This document shows, one piece after another, positions 1 through 5,173 of a stretch of DNA of 5,994 nt. Numbering within the stretch: the stretch's first letter is position 1; each line of letters opens with the position of its first letter. Location: positions 1 to 5,994 of the forward strand of contig JBJXGC010000268.1 in NCBI GenBank assembly GCA_046154545.1, written 5' to 3'. The notes below the pieces were generated by a model that was not told the origin of the DNA, searched no databases, and was given only the letters and a program-made list of their open reading frames with translations. The position numbers were made by a program, and so were the translations under genes. The stretch comes from JBJXGC01 sp046154545 (GTDB lineage Bacteria > Chloroflexota > Dehalococcoidia > Tepidiformales > Tepidiformaceae).

Positions 1-1139
1 CGGCGCATGCCTTCTTCGACGCGGTCGTCGGGGGTGGTGACGCTCAACCTTATGTAGCCTTCGCCGTTCAGGCCGTAGCCGCGGCCGGGGGTGACGACGA
101 CGCCGGTGTCTTCGATCAGGCGGGCGGCGTAGTCGGCGCTGGTGACGCCGGCGGGGAGCTTCGCCCAGACGTAGAGGGAGGCGAGCGGGACATCGACTTC
201 GAGGCCGGCCTTGCGGAGGCCGGCGACGATCCGGTCGCGGCGGCGCTGGTAGATGCGGTTGTGGTCATCGACGCAGTCCTGGGGGCCGTAGACGGCTTCG
301 ATGGCCATGCGCTGGACGGCCTGGGGGATGCCGCTGTCGATGTTCGACTTGACCCGCATGAGGGCATCGACCATCTCGCGGTTGCCGACGACCATGCCGA
401 TGCGCCAGCCAGTCATGTTGTAGATCTTGGACCAGGAGTTGAACTCGATGGCGACATTGCGGGCGCCGGGGACCTGGAAGATGGAGATGGGCTTGTAGCC
501 GTCATAGGCCACGTCGCAATAGGGGTTGTCGTGGAGGATGGCGACGTCGTACTTCTTGGCGAAGGCGACGGCCTTCTCGAAGAAGGCGAGGTCGGCCACG
601 GCGCCGGTGGGGTTGTTGGGGTAGTTCAGCCAGAGGAGCTTGGCCTTGCGGGCGATCTCCTCCGGAATGGCGTCGAGGTCGGGCTTCCAACCGGACTCAC
701 GGGTGCAGTCGAGCTTGTGGCTGATGCCGCCGGCGAACATGGTGCCGGTCTCGTAGACGGGGTAACCGGGGTCGGGCATGAGGGCGATGTCGCCGGGGTC
801 GATGAAGCAGAGGGCGACGTGGGCGATGCCCTCCTTCGAACCGATCAGCGGGAGCGTCTCCTTCATCGGCTCGAAGCGGACCTCGAAGCGGCGGTCGTAC
901 CAGTCGCTGATCGCCTTGCCGAGCTCCGGGAGGCCTTCGGACTCGGGGTAGCGGTGGTTGGCGGGGTCGTCGGAGGCCTTGTGCAGGGCGGCGAGGATGT
1001 GGGGTGGCGTCGGCAGGTCGGGGTCACCGATGCCGAAGGTGACGATATCGACACCTTCGGCCCGTTTGGCCGCGATCTTCTTGGAGATTTCGGCGAAGAG
1101 GTAAGGGGGGAGCGCTTCGACGCGCTTTGCGAGCTTCAT
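1..1139 (-). CDS. dapL: LL-diaminopimelate aminotransferase (DapL-type, fold-type I PLP enzyme), C-terminus cut by window edge
   Basis: The family interconverts tetrahydrodipicolinate plus glutamate with LL-diaminopimelate plus 2-oxoglutarate, a one-step route to lysine and cell-wall diaminopimelate in the cytosol. The ATG at 1139-1137 opens a frame with no stop down to base 3, giving 379 residues; DapL proteins are about 385-410 aa, so only a short tail is missing. Visible landmarks are FGIGDPDLPTP (35-45), the GSKEGIAH stretch (100-107), DPGYPVY (123-129), NYPNNPTGA (172-180), the DNPY segment (204-207), the PLP-binding Lys238 in NSWSK followed by NMTGWRIG (241-248), and carboxylate-binding Arg364 in GYIRLSV. 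These match DapL closely. NSWSK and HDNPYCDV differ from the usual HSLSK and HDxAYSEI, so a related class I aminotransferase with another amino donor or acceptor is possible. The Shine-Dalgarno is weak (AGGA, 11 nt upstream). It probably belongs to the same minus-strand run as the reductase gene, 147 bp upstream across a tandem repeat. Confidence 0.82.
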   Translation of the reverse strand, partial: MKLAKRVEALPPYLFAEISKKIAAKRAEGVDIVTFGIGDPDLPTPPHILAALHKASDDPANHRYPESEGLPELGKAISDWYDRRFEVRFEPMKETLPLIGSKEGIAHVALCFIDPGDIALMPDPGYPVYETGTMFAGGISHKLDCTRESGWKPDLDAIPEEIARKAKLLWLNYPNNPTGAVADLAFFEKAVAFAKKYDVAILHDNPYCDVAYDGYKPISIFQVPGARNVAIEFNSWSKIYNMTGWRIGMVVGNREMVDALMRVKSNIDSGIPQAVQRMAIEAVYGPQDCVDDHNRIYQRRRDRIVAGLRKAGLEVDVPLASLYVWAKLPAGVTSADYAARLIEDTGVVVTPGRGYGLNGEGYIRLSVTTPDDRVEEGMR

Positions 1140-1182
1140 GTCGGACGTGATCCTGCGTTGGGGTAGTTGCAGGAGTGTAGGG

Positions 1183-1285
1183 GAGCGAAGAGCAGAGAGC
1201 GAAGAGCCGGGAGCGAAGAGCCAAGAGCGAAGAGCCGAGAGCGAAGAGCCGAGAGGGAAGAGCCGGGAGCGAAGAGCCGAGAGCG
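1183..1285. repeat. Tandem array: seven 14-bp units plus a 5-bp partial, each unit a pair of diverged heptamers
   Basis: Seven head-to-tail units of 14 bp (consensus GAGCGAAGAGCCGA on the + strand) run from 1183 to 1280, and a five-base start of an eighth ends at 1285. Each unit splits into two heptamers: the first is GAGCGAA in six of seven units (GAGGGAA once, at 1253), and the second is GAGC followed by AGA, CGG, CAA, CGA, CGA, CGG, CGA in order. The + strand is strongly purine-rich. The array fills most of the spacer between the reductase stop (1287-1289) and the dapL start (1139), so it would be transcribed as a pyrimidine-rich leader or spacer in minus-strand mRNA. Because 14 is not a multiple of 3 and the unit carries no stop codon in several frames, open frames cross it on both strands; I regard these as by-products. 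Function is not known from the sequence. Confidence 0.93.
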
Positions 1286-1286
1286 T

Positions 1287-2738
1287 TCACGCGGCGGATT
1301 CGTCCTCCTCAGCGGCATCGAGGGCGGCGACCATGTCTTCGACGGCCGTGAACTTGACGCGAGGGCGGCCGCACTCCTCGCCGGCGGCCAGTTCGATGGC
1401 GTCGAGCCGCTGCCAGTCGGTGAAGGTCAGGTAGCGGCAGCCTCGCCGGTCGAGGAGATGGGTCACCGCGGCGGGGTCCGGGGCCGCCGGCCGAAAGGCG
1501 CGTCCGGCCAGGGCGTCTTCGACCATGGCGTGGACGGTCTCGACGGAGTCGGGCTTGTTCGTGCCGATGACGCCGGAGGGACCGCGCTTTATCCAGCCGG
1601 TCGCGTACTGCCCGGGGATAGCGATGTCCGTGGCCGGGTCGAGGACGCGGCCGCCGCGGTTGAGGATCACGCCCCAGCGCTCGTGGAACGGGACGCCCGG
1701 CAGGGCCGTGCCGCGGTAGCCGACGGAGCGGAAGACGAGGCCAGCAGGGAGGGTCTCGAAGACGTCCGTGGGCCTGGCGGTGACCGCGCCGGTGGCTGAC
1801 CGTTCGAGCACATTCTGGACGATGCGCACGGCGGCGACGGCGCCGTGGCCGTCATCGACGATTTCGACCGGGGCCGTGAGAAAGCGGAGGTGGAGACGGC
1901 GCGGCCGGCCGGCGGGCTGGCGGCCGGCATAGGTTTGGATGAGTTCGACCTTGCGAATGAGGGCACGGTCGCCTGAGGCCTGCAGCTCCGCCTCGTCGTC
2001 GGCGGACAGCGCGGCCTCGGAAGGGCGGACGATGATGTCGGCGTCGGCCAGCTCGCCGAGCTCCTTCAGTTCCGGCGTGGTGAACGCCGCCTGGGCGGGG
2101 CCGCGGCGGCCGAGGAGGTAGACCTCCCGCACGCGGCTCTGGCTGAGCGCCGCCACGGCGTGAGGCGCCATGTCGGAGGCCGCCAGTTCGGCCGGGGTGA
2201 GGCAGAGGATGCGGGCGACGTCTATCGCGACGTTCCCCATGCCGACGATCACCGCACGTTCTGCCGAAAGGTCGAACTGGCACTCGCGGTAGTCCGGGTG
2301 GCCGTTATACCAGGCGACGAACGAGGTCGCCGGGTGGCTCCCGGCGAGGTCCTCGCCCGGGATCTCCATCCGCCGGTCGGACTGGGCGCCGGTGGCGAAG
2401 AGCACCTGGTGGTAGTGGGCGGCGATGTCATCGATGGTCAGGTCACTCCCGAACTCGACGTCCCCGAAGAAGCGGAAGCGGGGATGGGCGGCGACCTGGC
2501 TGAACGCCTTGGTGACCGTCTTGATCCTCAGGTGGTCGGGCGCCACCCCGTGCCGGACCAGCCCGAACGGCGTGGGCAGGCGGTCGAACATATCGACTTC
2601 GCAGGGGCAGTCTTGCTGGTTCAGCAGGGCGTCGGCCGCATAGAAGGCGGACGGACCCGCGCCGATGATGGCGACGCGCATCGCCGGCGCAGGCGCGCCG
2701 GTGGAGTTGGCTGCCGGACTCCCGTCGGCTCCGCTCAC
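1287..2738 (-). CDS. fprA: Ferredoxin/adrenodoxin-NADP+ reductase, FprA-like flavoprotein
   Basis: A 483-residue cytosolic FAD enzyme of the adrenodoxin reductase/FprA family, which moves electrons between NADPH and ferredoxin; mycobacterial FprA is about 456 aa. Visible are the FAD dinucleotide fold VAIIGAGPSAFYAA (22-35), the family motif FGLVRHGVAPDH (58-69), the NADP-site glycine motif VIVGMGNVAIDVAR (163-176), LLGRRGPAQAAFT (208-220), and the C-terminal flavin-site block GWIKRGPSGVIGTNK (381-395). No ferredoxin domain is fused. The GTG at 2738-2736 is taken as the start because it overlaps the upstream CBS gene's stop as GTGA, implying translational coupling. An internal ATG (2681-2679, residue 20) right before the FAD fold is the alternative; it lacks a visible Shine-Dalgarno, and the first 19 residues are Ala/Gly/Ser/Pro-rich and outside the conserved fold. 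The C-terminus is acidic (AEEDES), and the stop TGA lies one base from the tandem array. The physiological ferredoxin partner is not in the window. Confidence 0.9.
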   Translation of the reverse strand: MSGADGSPAANSTGAPAPAMRVAIIGAGPSAFYAADALLNQQDCPCEVDMFDRLPTPFGLVRHGVAPDHLRIKTVTKAFSQVAAHPRFRFFGDVEFGSDLTIDDIAAHYHQVLFATGAQSDRRMEIPGEDLAGSHPATSFVAWYNGHPDYRECQFDLSAERAVIVGMGNVAIDVARILCLTPAELAASDMAPHAVAALSQSRVREVYLLGRRGPAQAAFTTPELKELGELADADIIVRPSEAALSADDEAELQASGDRALIRKVELIQTYAGRQPAGRPRRLHLRFLTAPVEIVDDGHGAVAAVRIVQNVLERSATGAVTARPTDVFETLPAGLVFRSVGYRGTALPGVPFHERWGVILNRGGRVLDPATDIAIPGQYATGWIKRGPSGVIGTNKPDSVETVHAMVEDALAGRAFRPAAPDPAAVTHLLDRRGCRYLTFTDWQRLDAIELAAGEECGRPRVKFTAVEDMVAALDAAEEDESAA

Positions 2739-3178
2739 GAGACTGCCCGCCCCGATTCCATGAGCCGGAGCTCAAGCGTATCGACGGTACCGCGGTAATG
2801 AGTGAGCTGAGCCTTGACGAGGTCGGCGATGGTGATCAGGCCCACGAGATGCCCATCATCGACCACGGGGAGGTGGCGGAAGTGGCGCGCCGTCATGGTC
2901 TGAAGCACCGGTTCGATGTCATCTGCGGGCGTACCAGAGACGACGGATGTGGTCATAAGGTCGGCCACGGTGAGGGCCATGACGCCCTCTCGCTGGGCGA
3001 AGGCGCGGATGATATCCCGTTCGGAGATGATGCCGGCAAGGGTCTCACCGGGGCCGACGACCAACAGTGCACCGACGTTATGTTCCGTGAGCATTGCGAT
3101 GGCTTCGCGAATGGTGGCATCGGGCGTGGTGGTAACGACGCGCGAGCCCTTGGTTGCGAGGACGGATCGGAGCTTCAT
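2735..3178 (-). CDS. Stand-alone protein with two CBS domains
   Basis: A 147-residue soluble protein made almost only of a CBS pair (Bateman module): CBS1 at about residues 8-64 (ending GIISERDIIRAF) and CBS2 at about 72-128 (PVVDDGHLVGLITIADLVKA). Bateman modules usually bind adenine nucleotides or S-adenosylmethionine; the ligand-contacting Ser/Thr-x-x-Asp positions are present in both halves (S52-D55 and T116-D119). There is no fused enzyme, so it probably acts as a sensor or modulator of a partner, which the sequence does not identify. The start is the ATG at 3178-3176, six bases after a GGGAG Shine-Dalgarno (complement of 3185-3189). A GTG at 3211 would add 11 residues but has no ribosome site and lies outside the domain. 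The TGA stop (2737-2735) overlaps the GTG of the reductase gene by four bases, so the two are very likely co-translated. It begins the minus-strand gene run and is divergent from the subtilase. Confidence 0.9.
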   Translation of the reverse strand: MKLRSVLATKGSRVVTTTPDATIREAIAMLTEHNVGALLVVGPGETLAGIISERDIIRAFAQREGVMALTVADLMTTSVVSGTPADDIEPVLQTMTARHFRHLPVVDDGHLVGLITIADLVKAQLTHYRGTVDTLELRLMESGRAVS

Positions 3179-3255
3179 GGCTAACTCCCAGGGCGCAAAC
3201 CCGCGCACCACACCACGAGTGTATCGGTCGAATGTTACGGCGTCTGTCAGGGTTT

Positions 3256-3291
3256 CTCGGAAAGTGGCCCGGCGGGTGGGGCCTTCCCGAG
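3256..3291. other. Imperfect hairpin in the divergent intergenic region
   Basis: CTCGG (3256-3260) can pair with CCGAG (3287-3291), AA (3261-3262) with TT (3284-3285), and GGCCC (3266-3270) with GGGCC (3279-3283), around an 8-nt loop, with bulges of one and three bases. No T-run follows on either strand, so it is not a clear intrinsic terminator. It could be a leader structure or chance pairing in GC-rich DNA. Confidence 0.3.
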
Positions 3292-3362
3292 CCCTCTTTC
3301 ACCCAGGCGCCGGTATGACGGGCTGGCGTTGGGGACCGGCTCTATCCCGCAGGGCCCGCCTC

Positions 3363-3378
3363 TGTGAACCAGCTCACA
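3363..3378. promoter_or_regulatory. CRP/FNR-family operator, perfect TGTGA-N6-TCACA palindrome
   Basis: TGTGA at 3363-3367 and TCACA at 3374-3378 form a perfect 5+5 inverted repeat with a 6-bp spacer, the classical recognition pattern of cAMP receptor protein type regulators. It lies in the divergent intergenic region, 102 bp upstream of the subtilase ATG and about 185 bp from the CBS start. No regulator gene is in the window, so which protein binds, and whether it activates or represses, is inference. Confidence 0.6.
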
Positions 3379-3396
3379 TTCACCACCTATCGTGTA

Positions 3397-3425
3397 TTGC
3401 AATTCCCAGGGCAACTCAATACGGT
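3397..3425 (+). promoter_or_regulatory. Tentative sigma-70-type promoter for the subtilase gene
   Basis: TTGCAA (3397-3402, four of six matches to TTGACA) and TACGGT (3420-3425, keeping only the key T-A-n-n-n-T positions) are 17 bp apart. The predicted start near 3432 would put the centre of the CRP-type palindrome at about -61.5, the classical class I activator position. The -10 match is poor. An alternative -10, TATCGT at 3388-3393, has no good -35. Confidence 0.22.
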
Positions 3426-3463
3426 CACTCCAGCTCCGCTCCAGGGCGCGGAACGACCAACCC

Positions 3464-3471
3464 TAAGGAGG
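3464..3471 (+). promoter_or_regulatory. Strong Shine-Dalgarno that fixes the subtilase start
   Basis: TAAGGAGG lies nine bases before the ATG at 3481 and is a near-perfect anti-16S complement. It selects this ATG over the in-frame GTG at 3364, which has no such site, and suggests efficient translation. Confidence 0.9.
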
Positions 3472-3480
3472 AACCTCTCT

Positions 3481-4821
3481 ATGCCAGAACTTGATGGACA
3501 GCTCTCCCCGGGTATCGGCGGAAGCGACTCCGGGACCACCGGTGGGACGACCGGGCGGTACCTTGTCCTCCTCCGTGACACGGATACGTCGGCGGCAAGC
3601 CGGTCGCTTGGTGCGCTGGCCGGGCTTCGGGTTGCCCAGATGGCGGACTTTTCGGACCCGGCCCACATCGAGGAGATCGCGGGCGGCGACGCCATCATGC
3701 TGGAGTCGCTCGGCGTCGCGGTCGTGAGCGCGCCACCTGACCAGATGATGGCGTTGACGGCGTCGGCGGCCGCTGGCGACGGGGCGATCCTCGCAATCGA
3801 GCCCGAGCGCGTCGTCTACGCGATCGACGGTGGGCCGCGTGGGGAATCAACCGTGACGGTGAACCTCGACTACCTCGTGGGATACCGGGACGCAGCGGCG
3901 GACATCGTTAACCGGATCAGCGCCGGCGCCGGGACCGCTTTGGGGGAGACAGCTGGGCCGGGTGTTGCCGAAGCGGGCGCGACGTGGGGTCTCCAGGCGA
4001 CCAACGTCATCGCCTCTCCGTTCACCGGGCGCGGCGTGAAGGTGGCGGTCCTCGATACCGGCATGGACGTTGGTCATCCGGACTTCGCGGGGCGCAATGT
4101 CGTGACGGCATCGTTCATCCCCGGACAGGCCGTGACGGATGGACATGGACACGGCACGCACTGCATCGGCACCGCGCTGGGCCCACGGCAGCCCTTCCAG
4201 CTGCCCCGGTACGGCGTCGCAAGCGAGGCCACGATCCTCGCCGGGAAGGTGCTCAGCGACGCCGGTTCCGGTTCGGACGGCGGCATCCTGGCGGGGATCA
4301 ACTGGGCCGTCGGCCAGGGTGCGGCCGTCATCTCGATGTCGCTCGGCGCCGCGGTCACGCCAGGACAGCCCTTCTCGCAGGTCTTCGAGACGGCCGCGCG
4401 GCGGGCGGTTGGAGCAGGGTCGCTGATCATCGCGGCGGCGGGCAACGAGAGCCGGCGCCCGGGACACGTCGCGCCTGCCGGACACCCGGCGAACTGCCCG
4501 TCGATTATGGCCGTAGCGGCCGTCGATGTGAGTCTGGCGATCGCGCGCTTCTCCTGCGCGGGCCTGTCGGTTCAAGGAGGCCAGGTGGACATCGCGGGAC
4601 CAGGCGTCGATGTGCGCTCGAGCTGGCCGAGGCCCACGCTGTACCGGACGATCAGCGGGACCAGCATGGCGACGCCTCACGTCGCCGGGATCGCCGCCCT
4701 CCACGCGGAGCAGAACCCGGCGATGCGCGGCGGCACCCTCGGCTGGCTCGTCCTGCGGAGCGCGCGCAGGCTCCTGCTCCCCAGCCGCGATGTCGGGGCC
4801 GGACTCGTCCAGGCACCGTAG
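3481..4821 (+). CDS. Subtilisin-family (S8) serine protease with I9-like prodomain, no signal peptide
   Basis: A 446-residue serine endopeptidase. The catalytic set is complete: Asp192 in VAVLDTG (188-194), His224 in GHGHGTH (221-227), oxyanion Asn322 in AAAGNES (318-324), and Ser395 in GTSMATPHVAG (393-403). A cysteine (C228) follows the His motif, as in proteinase K/thermitase-like enzymes. Residues about 27-115 (from RYLVLLRD to IEPERVVYA) look like an I9 propeptide, the built-in folding aid and inhibitor of subtilases. A linker (about 116-170) leads to the catalytic domain at ATWGLQ. The N-terminus (MPELDGQLSPGIGG) is polar and Gly/Thr/Ser-rich with no hydrophobic stretch, so no Sec or lipoprotein signal is seen; a cytoplasmic location is inferred. 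No C-terminal domain or anchor follows the fold. The start is set by TAAGGAGG at 3464-3471. A small I9-like gene lies 75 bp downstream on the same strand, and a CRP-type palindrome lies upstream. Confidence 0.93.
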   Translation: MPELDGQLSPGIGGSDSGTTGGTTGRYLVLLRDTDTSAASRSLGALAGLRVAQMADFSDPAHIEEIAGGDAIMLESLGVAVVSAPPDQMMALTASAAAGDGAILAIEPERVVYAIDGGPRGESTVTVNLDYLVGYRDAAADIVNRISAGAGTALGETAGPGVAEAGATWGLQATNVIASPFTGRGVKVAVLDTGMDVGHPDFAGRNVVTASFIPGQAVTDGHGHGTHCIGTALGPRQPFQLPRYGVASEATILAGKVLSDAGSGSDGGILAGINWAVGQGAAVISMSLGAAVTPGQPFSQVFETAARRAVGAGSLIIAAAGNESRRPGHVAPAGHPANCPSIMAVAAVDVSLAIARFSCAGLSVQGGQVDIAGPGVDVRSSWPRPTLYRTISGTSMATPHVAGIAALHAEQNPAMRGGTLGWLVLRSARRLLLPSRDVGAGLVQAP

Positions 4822-4896
4822 TGCCACGCCGTCCGGCGGTCACCGGCTGGCTCAGAAGGGCTACTATGGAGCTATCTTGGGCGGCGGGGCGTTCAA

Positions 4897-5136
4897 ATGG
4901 CCATGGAAGCGGTCAAGATCTCGGTGAGCGAACCCTACCTGGGCAAGATGCCCGAAGTCGTGGTGCGCCTAAAGGAGGCCGGCCTCGCCGTCGAGGCCGA
5001 GGCAGCGATCCTGGGCATCATCACCGGCCTCGTCGATGCTGACGGCGTTGACGCCCTACGGCACGTCCCGGGCGTGGAGGCGGTCGAACGGCAGATCGCT
5101 ATCCAATTGCCACCCGCGGACGCCCCCGTCCAGTAG
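4897..5136 (+). CDS. Small I9-like protein, candidate trans-acting propeptide/inhibitor of the adjacent subtilase
   Basis: A 79-residue soluble protein with no signal peptide. The pattern reads strand VKISVS (6-11), helix (about 17-29), strands LAVEAEA and AILGIITGLV (30-46), helix DADGVDALRHV (47-57), strand EAVERQIAIQL (61-71), then the tail PPADAPVQ. This beta-alpha-beta-beta-alpha-beta order, with a PGVEAVE turn into the last strand, is that of I9 subtilisin propeptides and their free-standing relatives (yeast protease B inhibitor IB2, Pleurotus POIA1), whose C-terminal tails enter the protease active site. Assignment is by pattern only. From memory, similar small bacterial proteins have been labelled ketohydroxyglutarate aldolase; no aldolase fold is possible at this size. 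ATG 4897 is used; ATG 4903 is equally plausible, and neither has a good Shine-Dalgarno. A TACTAT box (4862-4867) might be its own -10, but read-through from the subtilase is simpler. Confidence 0.75.
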   Translation: MAMEAVKISVSEPYLGKMPEVVVRLKEAGLAVEAEAAILGIITGLVDADGVDALRHVPGVEAVERQIAIQLPPADAPVQ

Positions 5137-5137
5137 G

Positions 5138-5164
5138 CCGGGGCGGCCAGTCCCGTCGCCCCGG
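5138..5164. terminator. GC-rich hairpin between convergent genes, possible bidirectional terminator
   Basis: CCGGGGCG (5138-5145) and CGCCCCGG (5157-5164) form a perfect 8-bp stem with an 11-nt loop, in the 37-bp gap between the I9-like gene stop (5134-5136) and the esterase stop (5174-5176). No T-run follows on either strand, so it is terminator-like by position and stability rather than a textbook intrinsic terminator. Confidence 0.55.
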
Positions 5165-5173
5165 ACGCGCTCC

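Larger units (their letters stand above)
3179..3480. other. Divergent intergenic region between the CBS gene and the subtilase gene
   Basis: About 300 bp without a convincing gene. From left to right it holds the CBS-gene ribosome site (complement of 3185-3189), an imperfect hairpin (3256-3291), a perfect CRP-type palindrome (3363-3378), a weak promoter candidate (3397-3425) and a strong subtilase ribosome site (3464-3471). The subtilase frame is open upstream to a GTG at 3364, but that GTG lies inside the palindrome and has no Shine-Dalgarno, so I treat the region as non-coding. I saw no convincing sigma-70 promoter for the minus-strand genes. Confidence 0.75.

Noticed and set aside
261..1166. 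Long + strand open frame (301 codons) across the dapL region
   Set aside because: It is the antisense shadow of the aminotransferase. Its product is repetitive Gly/Val/Asp/Leu with no motif, while the minus strand gives a clear enzyme.
1183..1285. CRISPR array
   Set aside because: The 14-bp units are directly adjacent with no unique spacers, and no cas gene is nearby.
1167..1799. Open + strand frame reading through the tandem repeat as an ERRAESEEP-like repeat protein
   Set aside because: It is produced by the stop-free 14-bp unit and continues antisense to the reductase. No ribosome site or conserved domain supports it.
3218..3250. Minus-strand promoter for the CBS gene (CTGACA complement of 3245-3250 with TACACT complement of 3218-3223)
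   Set aside because: The hexamers are 21 bp apart, well outside the 16-18 bp norm, and no better-spaced pair was found.
3364..3480. GTG-started extension of the subtilase by 39 residues
   Set aside because: The GTG lies inside the CRP-type palindrome with no Shine-Dalgarno, whereas TAAGGAGG at 3464-3471 precedes the ATG at 3481. The extension is not a signal peptide.
3847..4827. Long minus-strand open frame (326 codons) opposite the subtilase
   Set aside because: Antisense shadow in high-GC DNA: Arg-rich, motif-free, and the + strand encodes an intact catalytic triad over the same bases.
4827..4838. Small inverted repeat CGCC-GTCC-GGCG after the subtilase stop as a terminator
   Set aside because: Only a four-base stem in GC-rich DNA with no T-run; pairing at this level is expected by chance.
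3984..5042. Long + strand open frame (352 codons) overlapping the subtilase and the I9-like gene in another frame
   Set aside because: Arg/Gly-rich composition without any recognisable domain, and it crosses two better supported genes out of frame.
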